This document shows positions 12,052 to 23,180 of a DNA stretch of 64,000 bases, piece by piece. How positions within the stretch are numbered: position 1 is the first letter of the stretch; the number at the start of each line of letters is the position of its first letter. The stretch lies in assembly GCF_034190915.1 (NCBI RefSeq), contig NW_026947502.1, positions 33,758,785-33,822,784 of the forward strand, written 5' to 3'. A program made the translations under genes and the position numbers. Source of the DNA: Cavia porcellus. Taxonomy: Eukaryota; Chordata; Mammalia; Rodentia; Caviidae. A model generated the notes under the pieces. That model was not told the origin of the DNA. It saw only the letters and a list, made by a program, of their open reading frames with translations, and searched no databases.

Positions 12052-12230
12052 ACCAGGTATGGTGGTACCATTATGTAATCCCAGATGCTCACAAGGCTGA
12101 GGCAGGAGGACCACTAGTTCAAACCCAGACTGGACAACTTAGCAAGATCTTATGGCAAAATAACAAAGTAAAACCGGCTGGGAATATGGCTTAGTGATAA
12201 AATTCAGTCCACAATACTGCCCCCAAAAAG
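12052..12230 (+). mobile_element. B1-dID composite SINE
   Basis: A B1 part (GGTATGGTGGTACC, GAGGCAGGAGGACCACTAG) is joined near 12174 to a degenerate ID unit (GGCTGGGAATATGGCTTAGT) that ends near CAATACTGCC. This fused SINE is known from squirrel-related and several other non-murid rodents, and is the best lineage clue in the window. It is diverged and inactive. Confidence 0.82.
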
Positions 12231-13439
12231 ATAGGTGCTGGAATATTTTTTGAAAGTCTCTTGAGAAAAGCCTTCTTGATTCCAGACTGACTTTCCAGTA
12301 CTATCTCTTGCATAAATGGTTCCTTTAGAGAACTGGAAGGATGGACATACTAACACACGCCCGCGCACCTACCTCCTTCCAACCCCACTCAGTACTGCTT
12401 AAGTAGAGAGAAGTAAAACAAAACATTGCCAGAAGACACCTCCAAAAAGAATAAGTTTAACTGAAGCCTCTGATGAAAAAAAGAGAAATACAAATGCAAA
12501 TACTACAATATCACCATAATCAAGTAGAAGAATTCCAGCAGAGAAGTCTGGATGTCTTGCTTGCCTCCTTTCAAGATTACTCAGTCAGCTCCAAAATGCT
12601 ACAGTCATAGCTGTGTGCATCCAAGAAAAGTTGATACAGTTTTCTCACTAATGTACCCACTGTCCTGCCTGGGACTGCTTGCTAAGATAGCCTAAATCTG
12701 GAGCCTTGCACGCAGCACAGGCCAGCAGCCCTCCATGGATGTTCACTCCCGACTGTCAGAAGGGTAGGACTTGCCCCTTGAGCCGCTCAGGGGATGCTTG
12801 GGTGGGAGGACGATCTACAGATGTTTGGCAGAAAGATGAGTAAATCAAGTTGCAAACATGGTCTCCCTAATCACAGGAGATCCCTGAAGTATTACACAGA
12901 GGGACAGATGTTTTATCTGGGAAACTGTCCAAGATCCTCAGAAGAGATGCACAATTGCCTAATAATGAGGGATGAATAACTCAGCCTTCAGAGAGAGGAA
13001 AAGGCTTAGACCCACAATCAGATGCCACTGTAAGGCCTTCCTGGGCCATGTCACCTCCCAAACCCTGATAAGCCACCTCAATTAATGCTGACTCTTTGGG
13101 CTGGTTTTCCAGTCAATGAACAGGTCCCACTATCAGAAATGCAGCTGTCTTCTTAGTCCTTACCTGCTGGGAAGCTCAGAAGGGCCAGCAAAAATAAAGC
13201 TGTAATCTTCCCACTAACCCTTTGGGCTTATTCTAACAGGAACCACAAAGGCAGCTCCATCAGACTAGGCAGGGGACACAGTATCTGGAAGGCGTTGACT
13301 TCTTGACGAGGAGGATGCAGCTTTGGGAATTCCTGGCTGAACTCTTCCAGATGAATCGGATGATAATCATTCTTGTCATAATTGTTTAGCTATCATAATG
13401 TGGCAACTGCTGCCATTTGACACAACAGTGAGCACATGA

Positions 13440-13570
13440 CACACCATCACCTTATAGAACTGTCACACAAACATGCAAAACACCTCCTGTAAGTGCTATC
13501 ATTAAATATATTCAACATATAATGAAGCACAAAGTCACAAAGGACTTTCCCAGTCACAAAGGACTTTCCA
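13440..13570 (-). mobile_element. Possible MIR SINE fragment
   Basis: A weak reverse MIR pattern (CTCCTGTAAGTGCTATCATTA, then 'aatgaagcacaaagtcacaaagg'). It is very decayed and partly overlain by the 19-bp tandem duplication. Confidence 0.35.
13533..13570 (+). repeat. 19-bp tandem duplication
   Basis: Two adjacent units beginning AGTCACAAAGGACTTTCC differ only at the last base. A simple slippage-type duplication. Confidence 0.92.
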
Positions 13571-13924
13571 GGGCCACCCCCCCACACACACACATACACA
13601 GGAAGCAGCCAACATGAGCATTGAGCCCAGATGGTCTCAATGCCAAATGTGAGCTCTGAACCACTCTAAATGTGGGAGATGAGAACAGAATGATGCTTTC
13701 TATATAACAAAAAAAGTGATATCAGAAATGTGATGTTCCAAGGATAACACCATTTATACCTGGATGTATCTAAATACAAATGAGATTGTTGTTTGTTTGA
13801 ACTCAAGACTAAAAATATCTTGTCTGTTTCTAGAAATGTCTATATTCTGACTTTTAGAAGGACACACACAATGGACTTCCTATGATCTATACACACACAT
13901 GTGCCTGTATGCACACATGAATGT

Positions 13925-13978
13925 ACACACACACACACACACACTCACACTCACACAGGTGTGTGCACGTGTGTGTGG
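13925..13978. repeat. CA tract followed by a TG tract
   Basis: A CA run with CT interruptions passes into GGTGTGTGCACGTGTGTGTGG, which is largely the complement of the CA part. The block can fold back on itself. It includes a CACGTG E-box at 13966-13971. Confidence 0.85.
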
Positions 13979-14586
13979 TCAAACAGCTGAGTAACCGAGA
14001 ATACTATTCCCAACTGTTCTTGTATTTGGGTATTTGCAACAAAAGATACCACATTTCCCTCTATCAGCAAAAACAGAAGTCACATGTGGCAGAAAGAGTA
14101 AGTGGAAGTATCAGATATTGCACCTGAGGAAACAGCAATACATATTCCTAAACGGCATGGTTATGTGGATCCTGGGGATGTCAGCGGATGGAAGCAGAGA
14201 GCCTTTGGGCCTAAGAACCCTGGAGATTATCACAGTCAGGTTATCAGGTATGACCAGGAGCTAAAGATCTAACCCTTGCTTTCCTAGCTATAAGTTTTCT
14301 GGATCCTCGGGTCACTCAGAGAAGAGAAAAGGCCCCAATACTGACCAAGAAGGGATTTTTCTATTCATCTGCTCAGACAAGGGCTCAGAGTCAAGATGTA
14401 ATAGATTTAAAGGCAATTAAAAGTCATATATTTTTAAGTCCATGTTTGAAGAGCGAGATTCATGGCATAGCAAGAATCCAGGCACCAAACGCTATACACA
14501 ATGGTGCATAAGCTTTATGCTCTCTCATGCCCAGCACCCACTAGCACTGAGGCTCCGGACCCCAGCTGTCTCGCTTCCTGCCTCAC

Positions 14587-14701
14587 CTGGGCAGCAGGTG
14601 CTTGCGGCTGACACAGAGAGCTGTCTGGTAGTCTTGGGTCACACACACTTTGTGAGGGCTGCACTTCACCTTCAGGCAGGGGTCCTTGGATGGGTCCAGG
14701 G
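14587..14701 (-). CDS. SPOCK1: Testican-1 internal exon (115 bp)
   Basis: Read on the minus strand, the exon gives 2 bases, 37 codons and 2 bases. The peptide starts LDPSKDPCLKVKC, continues SPHKVCVTQDYQTALC and ends SRKHLLP, which I recognise as testican-1 at about residues 78-114. SPOCK1 encodes a secreted calcium-binding chondroitin/heparan sulfate proteoglycan of the extracellular matrix, prominent in brain. This exon carries the junction between the testican-specific N-terminus and the follistatin-like module, with four cysteines at exon codons 8, 13, 19 and 29. The acceptor is CAG before 14701 and the donor is GTGAGG at 14586-14581. The first two bases (CC) complete an alanine codon whose first base lies in the preceding exon, and the last two (AG) open an arginine codon, so the exon is not frame-neutral if skipped. 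The paralogues SPOCK2 and SPOCK3 are remembered as differing at several of these residues, so SPOCK1 is the better call. No stop, frameshift or damaged splice site is visible. No neighbouring exon was found. Confidence 0.96.
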
Positions 14702-14735
14702 CTGAAGCAAAAGGAAAGAGAAAAAAGGAGTTAGC
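14702..14735 (-). other. SPOCK1: Splice acceptor and branch-point region of the SPOCK1 exon
   Basis: On the minus strand this reads as a branch-point match CTAAC (branch A at about 14731), then a run of mostly C and T, then TTGCTTCAG ending at 14702. The branch A lies about 29 bases from the AG, a usual spacing. Together with the GTGAGG donor on the other side, this supports an active exon rather than a processed copy. Confidence 0.85.
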
Positions 14736-15149
14736 ATGTCCAGGAGAATTTAATTTCTATTGCTCTTCAAATAAACAAATGAGAAATAAGCCAGCTGCAT
14801 GTTTGCATTTTGTACTGCTCTTTGAGGATGGTGGTGACTGGAATGAAAATCCACCTGGGGGACCTCTGTGTCTGTCACACAGTCTGGTAACAGGATAGCG
14901 ATTCTTTTGTGCTTTGAGAGTTTCATCATTTTCATTTAAGGCAGGAATTGCTTTTTTAAAAAATCCTTTAGAATCTGACATGATCTAAGGACCAAGAGCT
15001 TCCCTCTTTGGTTATTTATCTTGTGTGGCTTTTTATGATTTCATCCATGTTTAATTGTACTTATTTCTACCACATAAAACTCCTTAAGGACTGTAGTTTT
15101 TGCTTCAGTTCAATACACCATCTATATGCATAAATAACCTATTTAACTT

Positions 15150-15540
15150 TTTAGAGAACTTCAGGATGTGCAAGACAGTTTTGTGCCACACAAAGTTATA
15201 ATGTAATACAAGGAAGAAAAAGCTTACACATAAATATTTATTGTGCAAGGCAGGATTAGATAAGAGCCATGATGGGCATATAAAATGATAACCGAGCTTG
15301 AAAGAAAAATAGAGATCAATTTCTAGGGCAAGGATTAGTGGAGCATTAATATGTGAATTGGATCATGAGGGATGGGTAGGATTTGGAAAAAGCAAAATAG
15401 AAAAGGCAGGTCAGGCAAGAAGACAAACACCAGCAAGTGCAGGGAGGCATATTTGGGAAATCATGAGAAAATCAGTCAAGTGTGATTTGTGGCTGGGAAT
15501 AATGACAGGAGGGAAGTTGACTCAAGTAACTCCAGAAAAG
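15150..15540 (-). mobile_element. L2 LINE fragment
   Basis: A purine-rich stretch in the reverse L2 pattern (GCAAAATAGAAAAGGCAGGT, 'caggcaagaagacaaacaccagc', 'gtgcagggaggc'). Diverged, with approximate edges. Confidence 0.5.
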
Positions 15541-16999
15541 GTCCCCAAAGGCAGAAGTTCATCTCCTGAAATGCTTTCTAGAGGAATCTGGGCATCAGGC
15601 CCCTGACTAATCAGTGTTCTGGTGTGGAGGTGCACATTCCTATCATTGGCCCAGAAGAGGCCATAGAGAATACTCTGCAAAACAAAAGCAATTGTTCCAT
15701 CTCCCAGCTCCAAGGCCTACAGCCCATTAGGTGGTAAATCTTTTATAACTGCTATCCAAAGTCAGGGGAGGTGAGGTATCCCCATATAATTCCCATACAA
15801 ATATCTGGTTAAACAAATTAGCATTCCAAGCATGGCCAGCAAAACCGCTCTAAGAAATGCCATCGTCTACTCCACTGCTGGGCTTTCAGCTGTCACACAG
15901 CATCAGTCACAATTCTTCACTTCCCACCGACGCTCCAAATCTGAGCACATTTTCTTCAGAGGGCTGCTGGGAATATTTCAAAGGTCCTGCAGATAACAGT
16001 CAAAGGTGTTTCTGCTGCCTGTGCAGCTCAAGGTGGCTCCTCTGCAGGAGCTGTGGAAGCTGTAAGCAGGACCCAGGGAGTGTTCTTAGGTTAGTCAGGA
16101 CAAAGACAGCACCACAATCCAGTCCCAAAGGAGTAATGTGGAAGAGCTGACTCCCCAGTGGATATGTCCTGGGGCCTGCAGGTTAGTGGACAGAAAGAGG
16201 CTCCAATAAGTGAGAGGCTGCTTTGAGCCCCAGGGGAAGTGTGCTCACTCCCAGCTCTTAGGATGAGTCACCTCTGGAATTCAGAGCCCAGAGACCGGTG
16301 TCTGCCCTCTCCCCCAAGACCTCCACAGCTGGTCCTCCCTCAAACCTGTGTCAAGAGCTCTTTGGCCCCATGAGGAATCCTCTTTGTCCTTGGGGGTATC
16401 AAGCCAGGTATGAGAAACCTGGAGGCTGATGCAGTCTCAGCCAGTTGCCTCCTCCTTTGGCATCACCACCTCTATTCCATCCCTGAGGCTACAGCCCAGC
16501 CAGCTCTGACTTCCCTTCCAAGACCTCTCCAACACAGAGTCACTCATTAAGAAGGATTATCAGATGGCCACAGCTGTCCTTCTTACCCTTCTCAAACTTC
16601 CACCTACCACTTACAGAATTCAGGAAATCAAGGACCAGCAGCCTTGCTAAAGTTACCAACTAAGGCATTTTCCCCAGTAGGTGCCATGTGCTACAGACTT
16701 TGAGATTTCTATTGAAGTGGGTCTCAGAGCTGCAGAACAGTAGATTGGCCTAGTATGACAGGTGCCGGGATCTGCAATACCACATGATAAGCTTCAGGGC
16801 TGAGCTTGAACTCTTTTTGTGTCTGCTGCCAACTTCACAAGTGTGCAGGGTGCACAGTGCTGGGCAGTTGACCTGAATGAGAATAGCAGTCTCAAAGGAA
16901 GTAAGGAGCCAGACACACACAGTAGGAAGGACATAGACCGTAGTGCCGTGGTTGCCTGGGACAGAGTCCTGCCACTGCAGCTCATTACCCCTTTTATTA

Positions 17000-17112
17000 T
17001 TTAGCTAATTTTTCTATAAAATGGTGATAATGACAATGCTGATTATTGCTAGCTGGTTGTCACAAGCATTACATGAATTAATATCTTTAAGCAATTATAA
17101 CAGACCTGGTAT
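17000..17112 (+). mobile_element. MIR SINE fragment
   Basis: The pattern 'tctataaaatggtgataatga', then 'acaagcattacatgaatt', then 'agacctggtatgtg' fits the MIR core and 3' part. Confidence 0.65.
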
Positions 17113-17204
17113 GTGTCAAGCTCCTTGGACATATTTGTTAGGTTTCTCAGGTTTGTATTTTGTTCCCAGGGTGAATAATAAGCCATCATAATCACAAGAA
17201 CAAT

Positions 17205-17350
17205 AGTTCGCCTTGAGTGCCTCTGACATGCAGGCAGTGAACTAAGCGCGCTAATTGGATTATCACACTTAATCCTCACGCGGTCCAAGGGGGTGGCTGC
17301 TACTAAAATGTCCATTTTGCAAACATGTCTTAGAGAGAAGCTGCCAATGA
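17205..17350 (-). mobile_element. MIR SINE fragment
   Basis: Reverse MIR pattern: 'gcaggcagtgaactaagcgcg', CACTTAATCCTCACGCGG, then 'aatgtccattttgcaaac'. It lies close to an opposite-strand MIR at 17000-17112. Confidence 0.65.
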
Positions 17351-17931
17351 CAAGTGCAGAGGGCGCTGGAAAACCTGCTTTTCAGACTCAAACTCCTCGC
17401 TTTCTGCCTCCTGCACTGGGGTCATCTGGCATCTCTGCTGACCCTGAAAGTGGGTTGTACGCTATCACTTTATTCCAATTAGAGAGCTCAGATGTCTCAG
17501 TGTTTTCAGGTGTCCTAAGAGCTGAATGAAATGCAGTGGGCAAAACTGGGGGGAGGGGGCAATCAGAGGTCCTAGTGCAGCTGCTGCTGAGGCTGTGACA
17601 ACACCACTGCCAGTGTACCCCCAGGACTGGGCTCCAGCTGTGGCCCCACTCCCAAGGATGGAGAGCCCAGCCCCAGAGAATAGCATGCCCTGAGTACTCC
17701 TGGATACTGCAAGCCCCAACAGAGTCAGTCAAGCCATGGGTTGGTCAAGTCCATCGTCCTAGCATTGAGCAAACTTGCACAGATAACCCTTCTGAGTGCT
17801 AGGGTTACAGTGTGCACCACTACATATGGATCCCAGAAAACTAACACTTTTTTGTTTTTACCACTGAAGATTAACCCCATGGCTTCAGCACTAAGCTGTA
17901 TCTATAGCTCTTTTATTACCTCTTTTTTAAA

Positions 17932-18041
17932 ATTTTGACACAGGGTCTTGTTAAGTTGTCCTGGCTGGCCTTGGAATTATGCTTTTCCTGCCTCAGCCTT
18001 CCAGAGTGCAGTCATTAGGGGTAAGTGCTATGACACTGGCT
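17932..18041 (-). mobile_element. B1 SINE, diverged
   Basis: Reverse B1 landmarks ACACAGGGTCTTGTTAAG, CTGGCTGGCCTTGGAATTAT and CCTGCCTCAGCCTTCCAGAG. The end near 18041 is degraded, and a (CAAA)n tract follows at 18057-18077. Confidence 0.8.
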
Positions 18042-18056
18042 AAAGTAACATTTTTT

Positions 18057-18077
18057 TAAACAAACAAACAAACAAAA
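18057..18077. repeat. (CAAA)n simple repeat
   Basis: A short AAAC/CAAA run just beyond the B1 copy. Confidence 0.85.
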
Positions 18078-18240
18078 ACCCATGTATATCTACAACCAAA
18101 ACTACTAATAGAAATTGTCGGTTATTTAACTATGTATACATATTTAACAATTTTGCATACAGAAATCCAGTCTGCTAAAGTTAATTACTAGGGTCTGAAT
18201 CTTTGAAACATGGATGGGAATTATTTAGAATAAATGAACG

Positions 18241-18400
18241 TCACAGAAAAAACAAATCAAGCTGTCAGAGTCTGTTTAATTACCAGGATGTTTATTTTTG
18301 CAAAACAGCATTACTGGGATTGAAGGGAGCTAAGAAGCGTTCCATTTCCATTTAAATGAAAGCCTCCGATGTATGCTTTTCCTAGGAGTGCCTCAGAAGC
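18241..18400. promoter_or_regulatory. Candidate conserved non-coding element
   Basis: A repeat-free block with ordered motifs (TTTAATTACCAGG, CATTTCCATTTAAATGAAAG) of the style seen in deeply conserved developmental enhancers. This is an impression from motif density; conservation was not measured. Confidence 0.3.
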
Positions 18401-18879
18401 CACTCTTGAAAGGTTCTCAGTACTGGACAGTACTGTGTGGCTCCACTTTCTACAGGGACTAAGAGAGCCCAGTGACTAATAAGTGGCACCTGGGAACCCC
18501 TTTAATAAGGTAGTGAAAGCTACTCAGGTGAGAAGATGGGAGGAAGAGGAAAATGTCAGCGACAGCACTGAGCTGCAAATGCTCTGTTGTGCTGCCAGTG
18601 ATTTCTTGGAGCCTGTGCCCCAAGTTTTAACCTTGTACACATACGTGGTGACAGGATGATGCGGTCTCCAGAAGATGGGAAAGCTGAAGGTCTCCCCTTG
18701 TGTCCTGTGCCACCATCCCTGAAGGACTCACATGGACCTAAAGAGGGTGGTGTGCCTAAGCCAGCACAGGCATCCCTGAAGGTTACTGTCACCTTTCCTG
18801 CTCCTCTTCCCACAGAAACCAGCAGGTGTCAGCTGGCATAGGGCACATATCCCCTACATTTTCTCAAAATAATTTTTAC

Positions 18880-19140
18880 AGAAACTTCTCTCAAAGAAAA
18901 AAAAGGCCAAAAAGGAATTAATTTAAGGAGATTTTTGCTCAGCTGCAGAGCATTGAATTCAAAAAACAGTTAATTACCAGCTCCATCTAAGTTTTTTTTA
19001 ATTAATTTTATTTTTTAAGCTCACTGCTTGGTCTCAATTAAGGTACTGATATTTTAATTATCTTAATTGTTTCTGAACTTGTTTTACAGTTCAATGAGTT
19101 ATTTTTTAATTAGCTACAATTGATCTTCATATCCAGAATC
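18880..19140. promoter_or_regulatory. Homeodomain-motif-rich AT block, candidate enhancer
   Basis: TAATTA, the core homeodomain site, occurs at 18971, 18999, 19055 and 19107, with further TCAATTAAG, TTAATTG and CAATTGA matches between and after them. The block is repeat-free and lies 4 kb upstream of the SPOCK1 exon in transcription order. Established knowledge: such clustering is common in developmental enhancers. The enhancer role is inference. Confidence 0.4.
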
Positions 19141-19302
19141 AAGCCCTTTCATTGTCCTTGGGCAAATCCTATGATCTAATTGGCAAAGTATTCTGATATC
19201 AGGAAGAGCAGAGCTGGATGCTGCCTGAACGACACTGAGGTAAGAGGAAGATTCCATTTGGTGGGTTGGACCAAAAGATCCCTGAGCCTCCTGGGGACAT
19301 CA

Positions 19303-19343
19303 CACACATGTACACACACATACACACACACACACACACACAC
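19303..19343. repeat. (CA)n microsatellite
   Basis: A CA-rich tract, slightly interrupted at its left end by TGTA and ATA. Confidence 0.93.
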
Positions 19344-20939
19344 TCATGTTTGCTCAGTGAACATGTACAGAGCATCACTATGTGTGAGACGGCCCTTTGC
19401 AGGCATTATGTGTGAAGCCAGCAGCTCTGTAGGGACCAGGAAGGTCTTCTTGTTCTCCAGGGGCTCACATTAAAGACAGGACCCAGGGGATGCACCTAAC
19501 TCAGCCATGAGAGGGTCAAGTGAGATTTTCTTAAGGGACTGCTTTGAGATTTAAAACAGGCAATAGGAGTAAAACGTTCTACCTAAAAGGAATCTCCATT
19601 CCTGGAGTATGAAAGACCTTGTCAGGTGTAGGGAACTGGAGTGTTTAGGCAGTGGAGTAGGAAAAGGCTGGAGAAGGTGGCCAGCCATGGTATGGAGGGC
19701 CTGGACACCACACTGAGGGCTCTGGGGAGCCGTGGCCTCCAAGTCCCCTAGAGACTTCAAACATGGTAAATCTGTTCTTTCTCATAAGTTTCCATTCTAA
19801 AGCTAGGGGAGAGGGACAGGAAGCCAGAGCCTAGGACAGCAGTACCTCAGTTGTAAGCAGAATCATGGAATGAATTCTGAGACCAGAATCATGGCAATAA
19901 TTTTGTGACCCGAAGGACCACTGTATATGTATTTTATGTAGAAAGTAGGTTTTTGAAGAGAACAGACATAACACACACAGTCATCTTCCACATGAGAGGG
20001 CACAGCAGAGATGATGAGCCCAGCGATCAATTCATATAGGCCACTCTTCTCCTTTCAGGAACCTCAGACCCCCTCTCCCTAGGGATATGAAGCTGCATAG
20101 GATTCTGGGAAGTATCAGAGCTACCCTGAGACCAGTAAGCAAAAGACTAATCTAAAACATTTGTGTCTATGTACAGTCCACTCCAGTGACTTCCAGAAGC
20201 TGTCTGTAAATTAATGATGGTCTATAGTGTTCTCCTGGCTTTTAAGATTTGCCTTCTGCCTGGATAGACCCAAGATACATCTGGATAGCAGACATGCCTG
20301 TTGATTCATTAGAAGTGACATAATGGATGACTGACCAAGAAATTACTCCAAACTCTGACTACTTCATCAAGCTAAGATCCTGAACATTTCTTACAGCTTG
20401 TCTGTCCCCATGGTAACCTGTGCATGCCTGGCACCTCCTGCTTCTCCAGAGGGGCTTGTTTACCAGCTGACGACAGAGCTTCACAGAATACAAAACAGGA
20501 GGTGCTGCACAAGTCAGATTTTGATGTAAACCAGGGAAGAATGGCAGCTCAGAAAGCCACCCTTCACCATTCTCTGCTTTCACACACAAAGGGCCAGGTT
20601 ATCTGAGGCCAAACAAAGGGGCCTACTGGTCTGTCCAGACAGGGCAGATAGCTGAGTGACAATGAGGGCTGAACTTGTGTGCCCAAGGATTGGGAAATGA
20701 ACATGGAGGGAGCCATGGGACAGATAAGGATAAAGAGGCAGAGGATACAGTGATGTAGCCAATCAAAGATAACTTGCTGTTCTTTCCCCTATAAATGGAG
20801 GGCCTGGGAACTCCTTTTTTTCTGTGTTAAAACTAAAAGCATGTTTCTGTTCTGTTACTAGTGTGTGGGAGGTGAGTGAGCATGAACTGGTAACAGTCTG
20901 CTTCTAAGGGCATTTTTTCAGCCATGTGCTTCAATGATA

Positions 20940-21140
20940 ACAAGTGGTAAAACTAGGAGGATGGGCATATATGAGTTTATTACATTACCTTCTCAACTTC
21001 TTGGTATACATAAAAATAGTAAGAGAATTTTTCATAAAAGAAAGAAAAAAGAAATATTATCTGACCCAGCAGGCCAGCATTTTATGCAAAAAGTATTTAC
21101 CTTAATGATCTACATATGGGAAAATTACAAACAATTTGAA
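20940..21140 (-). mobile_element. Old L1 LINE 3' fragment
   Basis: Phrases such as TATCTGACCCAGCAGG and 'caatttgaatatccattaat' fit the reverse of the old L1 3' region. The left part is doubtful. Confidence 0.4.
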
Positions 21141-22000
21141 TATCCATTAATATTAGTCTGCTCAGAATGCTATAAGAAAATACATTAGGCTGGGTGACTT
21201 CAACAATAAAAATATCATGCAATCTCTCACAGCTCTGAAGCTTTCAATTCTGAGATCAAGACAGGTCTGAGTTACTTTTCTTGTTGTTGAGACAAAATAT
21301 TCAACATCTAGGGCTGGGGATTTAGCTCAGTGGCATAAGTACCTGCCTGGCAAGCATGAGGTCGTGAGTTCAATCCCTGGTATCAAAACAAAACACAATA
21401 AAACAAAACCTAACATCTACAACTTAAGAGAGGGAAGGTTTATTTAGCTCACAGTTGGTAGAGGTTTCAGTCCATAATCAGCTGCTTCCCAAGCAGGATA
21501 GTTTTTCAGAGGAGAACGATTCATGATGGGCAGAAACTAGGGACCTTACCAGTAACTCTCTACCCCTTTTATCTTGTCTAGGATACTTAGGGTGGGTAGC
21601 ACTTACATCCTTAATTCCAGTGCCCTTGAGCCTAGCATTGTACCATAAATCAATTCCAGAGTCACATTCTAGATCTAATCACCTCTGAAAAAGCCAGGCT
21701 TTGGTGGGGGACAGCCAGACACAAGCTATAAAAAGGTGTCAGTGTATCTTGGTTCTGCAAGGGCTCTCTCTAGCTTGCAATGGTCAGCTTTTCACGGTAT
21801 CCTCACGTGCCCTTTGCTTGGCACATGTACACGTGAGGTCTCCAGTGTTTTTCCTTATAAGGACACTCATACTCCAGATATCCACTCCTATAACCTCATT
21901 TCTAACTTCCTTAGAGGCCCCACCTCCAAATATGCCCACAACAGGCTTTGAGGCTTCCACGAAGGAATCTGGAGGGGACACAACCACTCAGTCACTAATG
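21140..22000 (-). mobile_element. MaLR-type LTR sequence, reverse, with an ID insertion
   Basis: Reverse MaLR landmarks run along the block: 'tattagtctgctcagaatgct', AGGCTGGGTGACTTCAAC, 'tttatttagctcacagttgg', TCCTTATAAGGACACTCAT and 'ccccacctccaaatatgcc'. It may be more than one LTR piece. An ID element breaks it at 21311-21411. No coding sequence survives. Confidence 0.6.
21311..21411 (+). mobile_element. ID SINE (tRNA-derived)
   Basis: It begins GGGCTGGGGATTTAGCTCAG and carries Pol III A-box (TAGCTCAGTGG, 21323-21333) and B-box (GTTCAATCC, 21368-21376) sequences, then an A-rich tail. A perfect 8-bp duplication AACATCTA flanks it at 21303-21310 and 21412-21419. It is close to the ID consensus as remembered, so it is fairly young. 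Confidence 0.93.
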
Positions 22001-23104
22001 ACATCTACAGATAAAGGATTTAACTAATTACAAGCATCCATTTGCAACACACAGTTATTTCAAAGAAAGAAGCAGAGCTACACATAGATATTTATGATAA
22101 ATTAAGTTTAAAAAGTAAGGTGTAGACAAGAAAACCAACTGAAAAAGGTAATTTCTAAGCAGCCTAAAGCCTGAATGGCAAAGCCAAACCGATATGCTTC
22201 CAAAAGCACCCTTTCCCTCATGTAGTCTGCTTCCCTGAGAAGCTTCCCTCACCACACTAGAGCCAACCTCCATCCTATTGACTAGTTTCTCCTCACTGAG
22301 TCTCTCTACAACAGATCATAAATACATTTAGACTCTCAAAGACACCAGGCCTACTCCTGTCACTGAATGGTCCTAGAATACCACCTGCAAAAGGCACTTG
22401 TCCCTTCTGCTTGCTGGATAACCTTGTCTGCAACAAAGAGACAATGAATGTCAAACCACAGCCAGAGCCAGAGCAAGTGTCTGGCTCTGAGGCTTTGGCA
22501 TTTGCCTTTGAGATGAGGAAGGTAAGGACCACCGAAGTTAAGGAGGAAGTTAAGGACCACTCACTGGCTAGAGTGAATAGCAGCTGCTGGCAGAGCTTAG
22601 ATCCTCTGCTCACATGCAAAACAAGATATCAACATCAAGTCCTGATAGACTCAACACAGTACATTATACACCTGATCATTAGAAAAGAGAGCAGGAAGAG
22701 GAGTCTGCTAGAGCAGCTGCGAAAATATACTCCATAAAGTCAACCACAAAATTTGATGGGCTTGGCCAGCGTTCCTCACTTCTTAAGCCATATCTCACAC
22801 TAACCCTATTCTCTAGTGGCTCTGGAATGATCAAGACAAGATCCTCAGTGATCCCAACAAGAAACTGATTTCCCTTTGAAAGTGGAGTGAGAGTGGGGAG
22901 ACCAGATCAAGAAGAAAGAAAGGATGATGATTAAGTGGAAAACTGGGGGAGGAAGAACAAGCATTTTATTATATAATACATCAGTTAAGTAGGGGAAGAT
23001 GATGGAGATATTTGATAGCCACCAACCCACAGAATAATGTACTATTACATACTTCAATTCCAACAATGAGGAGAACTAACAGATTAGTCTTATTCTTCAC
23101 TTAA

Positions 23105-23180
23105 TACCTGGTAATCGACACAGAGATGACAATTAAGTAACTGGCTGTGGGCACACAGCCAGTGAGCCTGGATATGTGTC
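23105..23180 (-). mobile_element. MIR SINE fragment
   Basis: Reverse MIR core: GACAATTAAGTAACTGGCTG followed by GGCACACAGCCAGTGAGCC. Confidence 0.6.

Larger units (their letters stand above)
1..14586 (-). other. SPOCK1: SPOCK1 intron downstream of the exon (partial)
   Basis: This is the part of the intron following the 115-bp exon in transcription order. It begins at the GTGAGG donor and runs out of the window at base 1, so it is at least 14.6 kb long. No exon for the next part of testican (rest of the follistatin-like and Kazal region) was seen when reading the minus strand here. The contents are repeats and unique sequence listed separately. Confidence 0.85.
12231..14586. other. SPOCK1: Intron next to the SPOCK1 exon donor
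   Basis: Mostly unique sequence with CA tracts, a 19-bp tandem duplication and a possible MIR. No further exon was seen. The last 600 bases before the donor hold no repeat I recognise. Confidence 0.5.
14702..21049. other. SPOCK1: Intron upstream of the exon, mixed unique and old repeats
   Basis: Between listed features, 15545-16990, 17360-17930 and 19345-20930 appear to be unique intron. A weak L2-like piece is possible at about 14970-15120. No exon, RNA gene or promoter signal was recognised, and small open frames are unsupported. Confidence 0.5.

Noticed and set aside
14442..14705. Plus-strand frame of 87 codons over the SPOCK1 exon
   Set aside because: It is the antisense shadow of the real exon, which has matching splice sites on the minus strand.
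21311..21384. Possible tRNA gene
   Set aside because: It has A and B boxes but lacks a foldable tRNA and has an A-rich tail with target duplications. It is an ID SINE.
22411..22737. Plus-strand frame of 108 codons with a lysine/glutamate-rich middle
   Set aside because: The middle comes from a small internal duplication of a GAAGTTAAGGA-type phrase. No homology recognised.
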